Assembly: GCA_002686945.1 (NCBI GenBank)
Contig: NYYZ01000033.1
Span: 1 to 37,114, forward strand
DNA length: 37,114 bases
Direction: 5' to 3'
From: Planctomycetota bacterium
Lineage (GTDB): Bacteria; Planctomycetota; UBA1135; GCA-002686595
In this document: positions 16,413-25,288 of the stretch, in pieces
How the letters are laid out: each line of letters opens with the position of its first letter
Position numbering within the stretch: the first letter of the stretch is position 1
Notes under the pieces: model-generated
What the model saw: only the letters and a program-made list of their open reading frames with translations
Databases searched by the model: none
Told to the model about the DNA's origin: nothing
Translations under genes and position numbers: made by a program

Positions 16413-16493
16413 GGCGAGGATGGTACCCTCTGAGCCGAAATCCATGCGACCCCTGCTCGTGATTGATTGTGTTGGCCTCTCAAAGGCCCAGGT
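16358..16493. repeat. Diverged direct repeat, copy 2 (phosphatase start and Rieske-start remnant)
   Basis: This is the partner of 15412-15547. Here the phosphatase start is functional and the Rieske start is dead. The reciprocal pattern shows that the two genes were once immediate divergent neighbours 31 bp apart, before the GNAT segment came between them. Confidence 0.75.
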
Positions 16494-17835
16494 AACCAAG
16501 AACACGCCGCACCTTTGGGCCCTGGCCCAGCGCGGAGTGTCGGCACCGCTCTCGGCGGTCTTGCCCGCGGTCACCTGCAGCGCACAGGCGACTTTCCTGA
16601 CAGGCAAGACACCTTCGAAGCACGGGGCGGTGGGCAACGGGTGGCGCCTGCCCTCCACCGGGGAGGTCGGCCTCTGGCGTCAAGCCAACTCCCTTGTTGA
16701 AGGAGAGAAGATCTATGAGACCGCCCGCCAGCGCAATCCGGACTTCACATGCGCCAAACTGTTTTGGTGGTGGAACTTGGGCGCAGCGGTGGACTGGTCC
16801 ATCACTCCGCGACCCTTCTATCCGGCGGACGGACGCAAGATCCCCGCTACCTACGCCTGGCCCACTGGATTCGGCCAGGATCTTGAAGGAGACCTGGGGG
16901 CCTTTCCATTCTTTGATTTCTGGGGACCCAAGGCGGGCCTGCCCTCCAGTCGTTGGATCGCACAGGCAGCGATCCGCACCTTGGAGCTGCAGCGGCCGAC
17001 CCTGACGCTTGTCTATCTACCCCATCTGGATTACGACCACCAGCGCTTTGGACCCGGGGATCCACGCTCGGTTGCCGCTCTAGGAGAGCTCGACAAACTG
17101 GTGGGCGAATTGGTGGCAGCGGCGGACGCCCGTGGTGCAGAGACCCTGGTCTTGAGCGAATACGCCATCAGCCCGGTTTCAAGAACCGTGCACATCAATC
17201 GCGCATTGCGCGAAGGGGGCTTGCTGGCAGCCCGGCCTGGGCCCGCAGGAGAGACGCTCGATGTATATGGCAGCCGCGCCTTTGCCCTGGCTGATCATCA
17301 GGTCGCCCATGTCTATTGCCAGGACGACGGGGCCCGGGCGGCGGCGCGCGCTGTATTGCAGGGTCTACCGGGAGTCGATCAGTTGCTGGAAGGCGCGGCC
17401 CTTGAGGCCGCAGGCCTGGCTCACCCCAACGCGGGGGACCTGGTGGCTGTGTCGGATGAGGACAGTTGGTTCAGCTACTACTACTGGTTGGATCCAAGCC
17501 AGGAGCCGGACTTTGCCCATACCATCGACATCCACCGCAAGCCGGGCTATGACCCGCTGGAGATGTTCATCGATCCCGACCTGGCCGTGCCCCTGCTGCG
17601 CGTAGCCCGTCGTTTGACCCAGAAGAAGTTGGGCATGCGGTACCTGATGGATGTGATTCCTGTGGACAAGGACCTTGTCCGGGGTAGCCATGGCCGCCTG
17701 CCCCAAGAGCCTGAGCAGGGCCCGGTTTGGATCTCGAGTGCGGGCTGGGATGCGGGGAACCCGGAGCCTGAAGGAGGGGTTGTGTCCGCGACCGATGTGC
17801 GAGACCGCATGCTGGGGTTGATGGGGTTGAGCTAA
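16444..17835 (+). CDS. Alkaline-phosphatase-superfamily nucleotide pyrophosphatase/phosphodiesterase
   Basis: A 463-residue enzyme of the NPP/phosphodiesterase type. Metal-binding VIDCVG is at the start, the nucleophile Thr in LPAVTCSAQATFLTG, followed by KTPSKHGAVGNGW, and HLDYDHQRFGP supplies Asp and His ligands. TPRPFYPADGRKIP and FDFWGPKAGLPSS are characteristic of a subfamily that I associate loosely with ebo-type clusters, although no other ebo gene is here. No signal peptide is seen, so it is probably cytoplasmic. The ATG at 16444 is chosen because the 21 upstream codons fall in the duplicated repeat. Its stop overlaps that of the opposite-strand DinB gene. Confidence 0.82.
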   Translation: MRPLLVIDCVGLSKAQVTKNTPHLWALAQRGVSAPLSAVLPAVTCSAQATFLTGKTPSKHGAVGNGWRLPSTGEVGLWRQANSLVEGEKIYETARQRNPDFTCAKLFWWWNLGAAVDWSITPRPFYPADGRKIPATYAWPTGFGQDLEGDLGAFPFFDFWGPKAGLPSSRWIAQAAIRTLELQRPTLTLVYLPHLDYDHQRFGPGDPRSVAALGELDKLVGELVAAADARGAETLVLSEYAISPVSRTVHINRALREGGLLAARPGPAGETLDVYGSRAFALADHQVAHVYCQDDGARAAARAVLQGLPGVDQLLEGAALEAAGLAHPNAGDLVAVSDEDSWFSYYYWLDPSQEPDFAHTIDIHRKPGYDPLEMFIDPDLAVPLLRVARRLTQKKLGMRYLMDVIPVDKDLVRGSHGRLPQEPEQGPVWISSAGWDAGNPEPEGGVVSATDVRDRMLGLMGLS

Positions 17836-18335
17836 CCCAACTGATCATCGTCATAGAATGCCAGCCCGTGGGCCTCACCCGCACGGGCCTTGGCGATCCA
17901 CACCGCCTGGCCCACATGCCAGGAGAAATGTTCAACCACATGCAAGATCGCGTCCTGCGTGCTGACCTCAAACCCTTGAATTGTGCGTTGCTGCTGCAGG
18001 TCCTGCTCGGGAATCGCCGCGATCAAGGCAGCCGCCTGATTCTGAGTATCTGCCAATCTGCCAAGCAGCTCGATTGAATTTCCCGCCGGCTGGCCATCAA
18101 ATTCCCGGGCTCGCTGACGCTCATCCTCCATACCTCCCAACCCTGCCAGGACCCACTGACGCAGATTGCCTTCCAAGTGCAACAGGATGGTGCCTACTGA
18201 AAGACAATCGGCATGGGGTCGCCACCACAGGTCTTGATCGGGAAGTACTTCCAGAGCTCGCTCCAAACGCACAAAGTGAGTGGTCAGGATCTGCGCCAGA
18301 TCAACTCCCAGAGACGCCTCCCTTGAATCGCTCAA
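17832..18335 (-). CDS. DinB-family protein
   Basis: A 167-residue four-helix-bundle protein of the DinB/YfiT family. The three metal-binding His positions appear in TILLHLEGN and in the helix ILHVVEHFSWHVGQAV (H-x3-H). LWWRPHADCLSVG is the usual pre-helix segment. Members often act as thiol-dependent transferases or hydrolases, mostly uncharacterised. The start codon is TTG at 18333-18335, overlapping the stop of the preceding gene (TTGA), so translation is coupled. It is third in a gcvP operon. Confidence 0.8.
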   Translation of the reverse strand: MSDSREASLGVDLAQILTTHFVRLERALEVLPDQDLWWRPHADCLSVGTILLHLEGNLRQWVLAGLGGMEDERQRAREFDGQPAGNSIELLGRLADTQNQAAALIAAIPEQDLQQQRTIQGFEVSTQDAILHVVEHFSWHVGQAVWIAKARAGEAHGLAFYDDDQLG

Positions 18336-18811
18336 CCGATCCCCATCTGGGCCAGCCAGGCCCCCTGAGCCTTGCCCCCTCTATCACGGGAGATTCCCTC
18401 GATCATCATGGCCGCCAGATGGCCATCGGGATCGATCCCCAACCAGATCAGGTTCTCACCCAGCCGCGCCCACTGCTGCGGAACGCGGCCGCCAAAAGAA
18501 AAGCGCAAGGTGCCCTCGGTGGGATCGAGCAGGATGTGCAAGGCGTCTGCATCGTCCAACTCCACTTCAGCAGAAGTCGCCATGGGGCACTCGTCCGGGC
18601 GGACAGGAAGCACGCTTTCCATAGGCAACCCACCATATTCCAGGGAAAGATGGCTGAAGACTCCCTCGTCATTGCAGACCACCACCAGCGCCTCGCCAAA
18701 AGCCAAGGCGGTTCCCTCGGCCTCGGCGCTGCCGGACCATAAGTCGATGGTCTGGTTCACGGGATCGTGAAAGGCCTTATGTCGCACACCCCCTTCCAAA
18801 AAAATCAGCAC
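18332..18811 (-). CDS. Hypothetical protein coupled to gcvP
   Basis: A 159-residue protein starting at a GTG that overlaps the end of gcvP by 7 bases, and ending in a 4-base overlap with the DinB gene. The sequence is acidic, Cys-poor and without signal or membrane segment. The second half ([19 protein letters not shown], then [21 protein letters not shown]) resembles the beta-strand pattern of DUF2283-like proteins, but only weakly. The tight overlaps indicate co-expression with glycine decarboxylase; a functional link is not shown. Confidence 0.65.
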   Translation of the reverse strand: MLIFLEGGVRHKAFHDPVNQTIDLWSGSAEAEGTALAFGEALVVVCNDEGVFSHLSLEYGGLPMESVLPVRPDECPMATSAEVELDDADALHILLDPTEGTLRFSFGGRVPQQWARLGENLIWLGIDPDGHLAAMMIEGISRDRGGKAQGAWLAQMGIG

Positions 18812-21711
18812 GAACTGGGCTCCAGGTCACAAGTGCTGGCTTCTTCGTTCTGCGTGAACGATTCCATGGGAGGACAGGAACAAACCAGATTGCGATCGCC
18901 ATAGCCATTGTCCACGCGACTGACCGTAGGCCAGTACTTGTGATCCTGAGTCCAAGCCGCAGGATAGGCCGCGAGCGTGCGCGAATAGGGATGGGGCCAA
19001 TCGTCTACCATGAGGGCAGCGGCGGTGTGGGGGGCGTTGCAGAGGGGATTGTCCTCGGCGGGCCAAAGGCCCTCTTGAACCTGACGAATCTCCTGGCGAA
19101 TTCCAATCAAGGCATCGCACAGACGATCGAGTTCGGCCCGGGATTCGCTCTCGGTGGGCTCGATCATCAAGGTGCCTGTCACTGGGAACGACATTGTGGG
19201 AGCATGGAAGCCATAGTCCATCAGACGCTTGGCAACATCCTCCCCCGTAATCCCCGTTTCCTTCTCAATCGGGCGCAGGTCGATAATGAACTCATGGGCC
19301 ACGCGACCATGGGCACCGGTGAACAACACAGGGTAATGCTCCTTGAGACGCACAGCCATGTAGTTGGCCGAGAGGATTGCAACCTCAGTACATTGGCGCA
19401 TCCCCTTGGGACCGAGCATGGCAATGTACATCCAAGTGATGGGCAGCACCGCAGCACTGCCGAAAGGTGCGGCGGAGATCGTTCCGCAGGTTTCCTTGCC
19501 CCCCACCTCAACGAGTGGGTGATCTGGCAGGAACGGCACCAGGTGCTCGGCCACACAGATGGGTCCCATTCCCGGACCGCCGCCCCCATGAGGGATGGCG
19601 AAGGTCTTGTGCAGATTCAAATGACACACATCCGGGCCAAATTCCCCGGGACGACAAAGGCCGACCTGGGCATTCATGTTTGCACCGTCCATGTAGACCT
19701 GACCACCGCTCTGATGCACGACTTCGCAGATCTCCACAATGCTCTCTTCAAAGACTCCGTGGGTGGAGGGATAGGTCACCATCAAAGCGGCCAGAGAATC
19801 CGCATGCTGCTCGGCTTTGGCCCTCAAGTCCCCCACATCGATGTTGCCCGCATCGTCGCAAGCCACGGCTACCACGCGCATGCCCGCCATTACTGCGGAA
19901 GCAGGATTGGTACCGTGAGCCGAAGTGGGGATCAAACAGACATCGCGCTCACCTTGCCCACGCGATAGATGGTATGCGCGCATCACCAACAAGCCCGCGA
20001 ACTCTCCCTGGGACCCCGCATTGGGTTGCAGGCTGGTAGCGGCAAATCCAGTGATCTCGGTCAACCAGGCCTCAAGCTCTCGCAGCATGTGACCATACCC
20101 CTTGGCCTGATCCAAAGGCGCGAAGGGATGCAGATTGGCGATCTTGGGCCAGCTGACAGGCAGCATCTCTGCAGTGGCATTGAGCTTCATGGTGCAGGAA
20201 CCGAGCGGGATCATGGAGGTGGTCAAGGACAAGTCCTTGGAGGCCAATCGATGAATCCAGCGCAGCATCTCGTGCTCAGAGTGATGACTGTGGAATACCT
20301 CGTGGGTCAGGTAATCATCCGTACGCTGCAAACCAGACGGATATTCCTGAGGCTCCTCTTGCAAGTGGGCATCAAGGTCCGCTCCGCTACCCACGAAGGC
20401 GCGCAGGATTCCGCGCACATCTGGCACGGTTGTGGTCTCATCCAAGGCCACCCCCACTGTGCTGGAATCTATTTCACGCAGATTGAAACCCCCATCATGA
20501 GCGGCCCGATGCACCTCTGCCGCCCGCTCCGAACCAAGCTCCACGCGCAGGGTGTCGAAGACCTCATCCGAACCTGTCTTGAGCCCGGCAGCATCCAGAG
20601 CAGCGCGCAAGGAAAGGGTCAGTCCCCTGACCCGCCTGGCGATGCGCTGCAGGCCTTCAGGCCCGTGCCAGACACCGTACATGGCGGCCATGATTGCCAG
20701 CAGAACCTGAGCAGTGCACACATTGCTGGTGGCCTTGTCTCGGCGAATGTGCTGCTCGCGAGTTTGCAGAGCCATGCGCAATGCCCGACCACCGCGAGCA
20801 TCCTTCGAGACCCCGATGATTCGCCCGGGAATCAGGCGCTTGTACTTGCCGCTGGTAGCAAAAAACGCCGCATGGGGTCCTCCGTAGCCCATAGGCACTC
20901 CGAAGCGTTGCGAGGAACCAATTGCCACGTCGGCCCCTGCAGATCCGGGAGATTGCAGCAGGGTCAAGGCCAGGAGATCTGTAGCCACGACCACCAGGGT
21001 ACCCGCGTCGTGGGCGCGCTCTACCAATGGCTCGAGCCCTTCCGCGGAACCATAGGTGTCCGGATATTGCGTCAGTACGCCGCAAGCATTACTCAAGTCC
21101 GCGTCGCCAAGGTCCAGCACCTCGAGTTGCAACCCGATGGCTGAGGCCCTGGTCTGCATCACTGAAATCGTCTGAGGATGACAACGGTCGCTGACCACAA
21201 ACCGGCTGTGCCTGCGTCGGCCGCTGGCCCAACACAAGGCCATTGCCTCTGCCGCGGCGGTGCCCTCGTCCAAGAGCGAAGCATTGGCCAACTCCAAACC
21301 GCAAAGATCCGCGACCATGGTCTGGAAGACCAATAGGGCTTCCAGACGACCTTGACTGATCTCAGCCTGATAGGGAGTGTATTGGGTGTACCAAGACGGG
21401 TTCTCCAGCACGTTGCGTTGGATCACCGGCGGGGTGATGGTGCCCGAGTAACCCATGCCAATGCACTGGCGAAGCAGTTGGTTCTCCTCAATCTTTTCCG
21501 CGAGGTCCTTGAGGGCCGCCTGTTGGCCACGGGCAGGGGGCAAGTCCAAGGCACCCTGCATACGAATGCCGGACGGCACAGTCTCATCGATCAATTGATC
21601 CAAGCTGCTTGCGCCGACCTGCTCAAGCATGGACGCAAGGTCATCGGGACCAGGCCCGATGTGGCGAGGGGCGAAGGAGTCGCTGGGATCGAGGTAGCTG
21701 GGGGTGTTCAC
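18805..21711 (-). CDS. gcvP: Glycine dehydrogenase (decarboxylating), P-protein
   Basis: A 968-residue PLP enzyme of the glycine cleavage system. It decarboxylates glycine and passes the aminomethyl group to lipoyl-GcvH. The N-terminus has [17 protein letters not shown], and both homologous halves are present in one chain. The PLP Lys is Lys702 in [32 protein letters not shown] and [12 protein letters not shown] are other conserved blocks. The length is normal for the fused form. gcvT and gcvH are not adjacent. Two small genes follow with overlaps. No glycine riboswitch was found upstream, only a hairpin at 21790-21817. Confidence 0.97.
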   Translation of the reverse strand: MNTPSYLDPSDSFAPRHIGPGPDDLASMLEQVGASSLDQLIDETVPSGIRMQGALDLPPARGQQAALKDLAEKIEENQLLRQCIGMGYSGTITPPVIQRNVLENPSWYTQYTPYQAEISQGRLEALLVFQTMVADLCGLELANASLLDEGTAAAEAMALCWASGRRRHSRFVVSDRCHPQTISVMQTRASAIGLQLEVLDLGDADLSNACGVLTQYPDTYGSAEGLEPLVERAHDAGTLVVVATDLLALTLLQSPGSAGADVAIGSSQRFGVPMGYGGPHAAFFATSGKYKRLIPGRIIGVSKDARGGRALRMALQTREQHIRRDKATSNVCTAQVLLAIMAAMYGVWHGPEGLQRIARRVRGLTLSLRAALDAAGLKTGSDEVFDTLRVELGSERAAEVHRAAHDGGFNLREIDSSTVGVALDETTTVPDVRGILRAFVGSGADLDAHLQEEPQEYPSGLQRTDDYLTHEVFHSHHSEHEMLRWIHRLASKDLSLTTSMIPLGSCTMKLNATAEMLPVSWPKIANLHPFAPLDQAKGYGHMLRELEAWLTEITGFAATSLQPNAGSQGEFAGLLVMRAYHLSRGQGERDVCLIPTSAHGTNPASAVMAGMRVVAVACDDAGNIDVGDLRAKAEQHADSLAALMVTYPSTHGVFEESIVEICEVVHQSGGQVYMDGANMNAQVGLCRPGEFGPDVCHLNLHKTFAIPHGGGGPGMGPICVAEHLVPFLPDHPLVEVGGKETCGTISAAPFGSAAVLPITWMYIAMLGPKGMRQCTEVAILSANYMAVRLKEHYPVLFTGAHGRVAHEFIIDLRPIEKETGITGEDVAKRLMDYGFHAPTMSFPVTGTLMIEPTESESRAELDRLCDALIGIRQEIRQVQEGLWPAEDNPLCNAPHTAAALMVDDWPHPYSRTLAAYPAAWTQDHKYWPTVSRVDNGYGDRNLVCSCPPMESFTQNEEASTCDLEPSSC

Positions 21712-21789
21712 GGGAGCTGACAGAGGCGGCCTGAGGGTGTGCCTGGGGGGGCATTCGCGGGGTGCTGAATCAGGGCGGCATTGTAGGGC

Positions 21790-21817
21790 CTGGAGGGCTG
21801 ATCTGTGCCCCCTCCAG
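21790..21817. promoter_or_regulatory. Hairpin upstream of gcvP
   Basis: A perfect 8-bp stem CTGGAGGG / CCCTCCAG with a 12-nt loop lies about 80 bp upstream of gcvP in the divergent region shared with the TetR gene. Its role is unknown; it could be part of the gcvP leader. Confidence 0.3.
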
Positions 21818-21936
21818 CGCAGGCCAAGGATGCTCCGTGAATGGTCATTCCGACCCCATTTTGAGCCAGAAGAGCCAAAAAGAGGTGTTTTCTGCTCAGT
21901 AATGGATCAAAACGAGCCACTTTTGGCATTCGCAGA

Positions 21937-21946
21937 AATGCGCATT
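21937..21946. promoter_or_regulatory. Palindrome AATGCGCATT, possible TetR operator
   Basis: A perfect 10-bp palindrome 60 bp upstream of the TetR-type gene start, in the gcvP-tetR intergenic region. TetR proteins often bind a palindrome in their own promoter region; here it is only a candidate by position. Confidence 0.25.
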
Positions 21947-22006
21947 CGTAGACCGACATGGAGCCCTCTAAAATACAAGGTAGTGACAAACCAGTTAGGG
22001 GAAGAA

Positions 22007-22594
22007 ATGACCCCGGCAGGCCCTCTCATGATCACTCTCTCCAACAGAAATCTCGCCCTAGAACAAGCCATGCAGGCGTTCTGGGAAATGGGGTATGAAG
22101 GCGCTTCTGTGCAGGTCCTGGTCGATCGCACGGGTCTTCATCGAGCAAACCTCTACGCGGCCTTCAAATCAAAGGGGGCCCTCTTTCTGGAAGCCCTCAA
22201 TCGCTACTGCAGGCAGCGCATGGATCACGTTGGCAGGAACCTGAGCACCAAGGAGCCGATGGTGGCCCTGCGGGAAATGGCTAGCTCCCTCGTGGAGCCC
22301 CCCGCGAACAACCAACCCTCCATCTGTCTCGTCTTGCGCACAACTCTTGGCCAGGGATTTGAAGTCCAAGGAGCTCGCGAGCGGATACAGAAACACAATG
22401 AGCAGATGCTGGCGCTCGTCGAGGACGCCATTGTACGAGCACAGATACGCGGCGAACTGGAGAAGCGTGACCCCAACCTGATGGCTCAGCTCTACCTGCT
22501 GGGATTGCAAGGCCTCTGTGGATCGCGAGTCTGTGACGCCACACCTGAGCGTAGGACCGCTGTGGTCAACGTCTTGCTCGCAAGCATTGGCTGA
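22007..22594 (+). CDS. TetR-family transcriptional regulator
   Basis: A 195-residue repressor-type protein. The N-terminal TetR helix-turn-helix covers about residues 12-60: ALEQAMQAFWEMGYEGASV, VLVDRTGLHRANLYAAF and KSKGALFLEALNRY. A helical ligand-binding domain follows. The ATG at 22007 has a strong ribosome-binding site (AGGGGAAGAA) just before it, so the longer open frame from 21704 is not used. It is divergent from gcvP. The frame stays open for another 55 codons after the stop (to 22762) and reads like protein (LDANGTRFLYLRVLYRRP), perhaps a remnant of another gene. Ligand and regulon are unknown. Confidence 0.88.
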   Translation: MTPAGPLMITLSNRNLALEQAMQAFWEMGYEGASVQVLVDRTGLHRANLYAAFKSKGALFLEALNRYCRQRMDHVGRNLSTKEPMVALREMASSLVEPPANNQPSICLVLRTTLGQGFEVQGARERIQKHNEQMLALVEDAIVRAQIRGELEKRDPNLMAQLYLLGLQGLCGSRVCDATPERRTAVVNVLLASIG

Positions 22595-22746
22595 TGCTGC
22601 AGGGCCTTTGCTCTTCTGAGCACGCCGCGCATCTCCCAAACCAACTCCATCGAGGAGCACCTGATTACTGAAGGGAGCAGGAGCCTGGAGTATCGCCAGT
22701 TTCGGCTCGACGCGAACGGAACGAGATTCCTGTATCTACGGGTGCT

Positions 22747-23355
22747 CTATCGACGACCCTGAGCCACATCAGATCCAAGACCTTCAAGCCAGAGAGCAAG
22801 GTCCTTGCCTTCTATTCGGTGTTTCCCATCCAGCCCGCGCATGGCGTGGCACCAGGCACTGGGAACCGGATCTTGATCACGCCACTCAAGGCCCGGGGCA
22901 AAAACCATCACCAGATGCCGGCCCACGCCCAGAGGCAGACAACCTTGTGTCATCCAACTGGCAGCCATGCGCTGTTCATCAATGAATGCGCGCACTCGAT
23001 CCTTCGGCAACCCGCGCAGATGAGTGCACGCCAGCGCCGCATCGTCTTTGGGATAAACCTGTTGGAACACCAAGATCACAGCCCGATCAGAACTCGCGGG
23101 AATCCAGGATTCACGGATGGTCTCCAGCAGATCGCAGCAGGTGCTACAACTGGGGGAGGCCAGGATCATCAGTCGCTGCTGATCCTGGTATTCATTGAAA
23201 GCCTCTCGCAGGGGACTCAAGTCTCGCTGCATGGGCTCCAGTGAGGGGCCGCTAGGCCGCATAGACTCGTCCAGGTCCAAGAAGGCACCTGAGGAGACTG
23301 AACAGCCTGCAAGCAAGCCAAGTAAGAGCCCGGCGAACAGCACCCTCGATGGCAT
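22747..23355 (-). CDS. Thioredoxin-like lipoprotein with CSTC motif
   Basis: A 202-residue predicted lipoprotein. The signal is MPSRVLFAGLLLGLLAGC, a good lipobox with Cys18. After a linker, QQRLMILASPSCSTCCDLLETI has a hydrophobic strand followed by Cys-Ser-Thr-Cys, in the position of the thioredoxin CxxC. A strand RAVILVFQQVYP and a late LVMVFAPGLEW fit a thioredoxin fold, but the usual cis-Pro is not clear. It may act in periplasmic thiol chemistry. Longer starts at 23394 or 23460 exist; 23355 is chosen for the signal. It is divergent from the Nudix operon. Confidence 0.6.
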   Translation of the reverse strand: MPSRVLFAGLLLGLLAGCSVSSGAFLDLDESMRPSGPSLEPMQRDLSPLREAFNEYQDQQRLMILASPSCSTCCDLLETIRESWIPASSDRAVILVFQQVYPKDDAALACTHLRGLPKDRVRAFIDEQRMAASWMTQGCLPLGVGRHLVMVFAPGLEWRDQDPVPSAWCHAMRGLDGKHRIEGKDLALWLEGLGSDVAQGRR

Positions 23356-23510
23356 CTGAAGGTGTTTTCTGGGCTGATACCTGGGAACTCTCATGAGCTG
23401 TTGCTGGGGACCTGACAGACTGCCCCCCAGGTCCATGAATCGACCTCCAGGGCGGCCCAACCCAAGTCACGCCCCAGAAACGCTACCAGGGGTAGCGCCA
23501 CGGTCCCCCA

Positions 23511-24344
23511 ATGGGGATCATCTGGCCCGTGGCCGACCCCAACCGAATTCCCCATCAGCCCCAGAGCGCTGGTTCCGATGGCTCCGCACCCCTCACCCTG
23601 CGCGCCATCGAGATCGTCGAGGACCGCACATCGGGCAGTCTGGCAGACGAGGGTTACCTTCGCATCGAGAGGTTGCAGGTACGCAACCTCTATTCGGACG
23701 GCAGCCACTCGGACTCCTATCCCTGCGATGTGCTGCGGCGGCCAGGCAGTGATGCAGTAGCTGCGGTGCTATTCGAGCGCACCCAGGACAACAGCATTCG
23801 TGTGCTGCTACGAGAAGCGATCCGAGTACCGATCTATCTGCGGCGCACGCGGAATCTGGTGCACACCGATGACCGCAATCACGATGGGATCATCGAGTTG
23901 GTGGCTGGCATGGTGGAAGCCAGCGACCCCTCTGGACAAGAGGGTCTCGCCCTGCGCGCCCAAGCGGAGACCCTGGAGGAAGCGGGACTTGATGCGCCGC
24001 TTGATGTGTTTCAGAGTCTGGGGCAGGGGTCCTTCGCCAGCCCGGGCACAGGAGATGAAAAAGTGCTCTTCCAGGCGGCGGAAGTCGACTTGGACCAAGC
24101 AAGTCCCGACGCCGCCAGCGGAGATGGGTCCGTGATGGAGGAATGGAGTCGCTTGATATTCATGGAATTGAGCGAAGCGATTCGCGCCTGCCGGGATGGG
24201 CGCATCCCGGACCTCAAGACCGAGGTGGGGCTGCTACGACTGGCGGACCATCTGGGCTACATACCTCAGCTAGGTCTTTACGCGTCAGATCTGCCCGAGG
24301 ACCTGCGCGCGCGGTACCAGAGCCTCGGTGAGGCGCGGGACTGA
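23511..24344 (+). CDS. Nudix-type hydrolase with altered Nudix box
   Basis: A 277-residue protein resembling ADP-sugar or UDP-sugar pyrophosphatases of the Nudix family. An N-terminal strand region (LADEGYLRIERLQVRNLYSDG) leads to DAVAAVLFER and VLLREAIRVP, then IIELVAGMVEASDPSGQEG and ETLEEAGL. The Nudix box keeps the catalytic Glu pair (EE) and Gly, but the usual Arg before the first Glu is Ala, and there is an insertion after GMVE. Activity may be changed or lost. The first ~28 residues are poorly conserved in type, and the start is uncertain. It is first in a coupled four-gene operon: its TGA overlaps the next ATG (TGATG). Confidence 0.7.
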   Translation: MGIIWPVADPNRIPHQPQSAGSDGSAPLTLRAIEIVEDRTSGSLADEGYLRIERLQVRNLYSDGSHSDSYPCDVLRRPGSDAVAAVLFERTQDNSIRVLLREAIRVPIYLRRTRNLVHTDDRNHDGIIELVAGMVEASDPSGQEGLALRAQAETLEEAGLDAPLDVFQSLGQGSFASPGTGDEKVLFQAAEVDLDQASPDAASGDGSVMEEWSRLIFMELSEAIRACRDGRIPDLKTEVGLLRLADHLGYIPQLGLYASDLPEDLRARYQSLGEARD

Positions 24345-25288
24345 TGAGTCGGGCCCCGCGCATGGCGATCATCGGTGCCCGTCGGGCGCGCCAGGGTCTA
24401 GGGCCGTTTGTGGCCCGAGATCTGACAAGAGCTGGCTGCGAAGTAGCAGCCTTTTGCACCTCAAACCACGAAACTGCCGAGGAAGCGGGAGAGCAACTGC
24501 TGGCTCAAGGAGTGAAAGCACGCGGATTCAACTCAGCGCAGGAATTGTTGGCCGAAACGCTGGACCTTGACGGAGTTGCGATCCTGAGCCCTACTGCCTA
24601 CCACAGGGAACACCTGACCCTTGCGCTTGAGGCAGGGCTGCATGTGCTCTGCGAAAAGCCTTTGTTGGATCCGGACAGCGCGGCATCGGACCTGGCCTTG
24701 GGATTCCACGAACGTGGTCTCTTGCTTGTGGAGAACTGCCAATGGCCAGCCGCACTCACGGCTCTGGCCAAGGAGGACGGACGCTTCGCACACGGACCAC
24801 AAGAGTCTTTCTCAATGGGCCTCTCGCCGGAGGGCAGAGCGCTCGTGTTGCTACAGGAATCCCTCTCCCATCCAATCAGTATCCTGCAGGATTGCTTGGG
24901 CTCGGAACTGAAATTCACAGAACCCTCTTGGGACTGGAATTTGGACAAGAGTGCAGTGAACTTGTCCTGCAACGCTCACTCAAGCGAGCGCGTGATTTCA
25001 GTGCGCATCGAACTTGCCTGCACAGATGTCCGCCCGCGCCCCGCCTGGATTGAATTTGACAATCTGCGCGCCGAGCGAGAAGTGCACGGGGAAGACTACA
25101 GCATTGGTTTTCGAGTCGAAGAGCGTTTGATTCCAATTTTGGATCCCCTAAGCGCTCATCTGTCCCACTTCGCGGGACTCCTGCACGCTACAGTGGAAGG
25201 CTGCCCCCCACCTCATCCGAAGCCCCTGATCCAAAGAGCAACGCTCTTTTGCGCTCTGTTCCAAGACGCGAAGCGAACCATTTCATGA
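24344..25288 (+). CDS. Gfo/Idh/MocA-family oxidoreductase
   Basis: A 314-residue NAD(P)-dependent dehydrogenase. The Rossmann domain has MAIIGARRARQGLGPFVARDL in place of the usual GxGxxG, so the nucleotide loop is atypical. LDGVAILSPTAYHREHLTLAL and GLHVLCEKPLL, with the family's EKP motif, are clear. The C-terminal part is shorter than usual, and its conserved His-containing stretch is LSHPISILQD. Substrates in the family are sugars, inositols and related alcohols. It overlaps the Nudix gene by 1 base and the radical SAM gene by 4, so the three are translated together. Confidence 0.82.
   Translation: MSRAPRMAIIGARRARQGLGPFVARDLTRAGCEVAAFCTSNHETAEEAGEQLLAQGVKARGFNSAQELLAETLDLDGVAILSPTAYHREHLTLALEAGLHVLCEKPLLDPDSAASDLALGFHERGLLLVENCQWPAALTALAKEDGRFAHGPQESFSMGLSPEGRALVLLQESLSHPISILQDCLGSELKFTEPSWDWNLDKSAVNLSCNAHSSERVISVRIELACTDVRPRPAWIEFDNLRAEREVHGEDYSIGFRVEERLIPILDPLSAHLSHFAGLLHATVEGCPPPHPKPLIQRATLFCALFQDAKRTIS

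Noticed and set aside
18940..21144. Two long plus-strand frames (342 and 391 codons) over gcvP
   Set aside because: They are antisense to an unmistakable gcvP and show no domain-like sequence.
21712..22006. Glycine riboswitch upstream of gcvP
   Set aside because: No conserved aptamer motifs were found on the minus strand of this region; only a simple hairpin is present.
22595..22762. Extra 55-codon open frame directly after the TetR stop
   Set aside because: It is in frame with the TetR gene and looks protein-like near its end, but the regulator is complete without it and no family was recognised. It may be a remnant of another gene.
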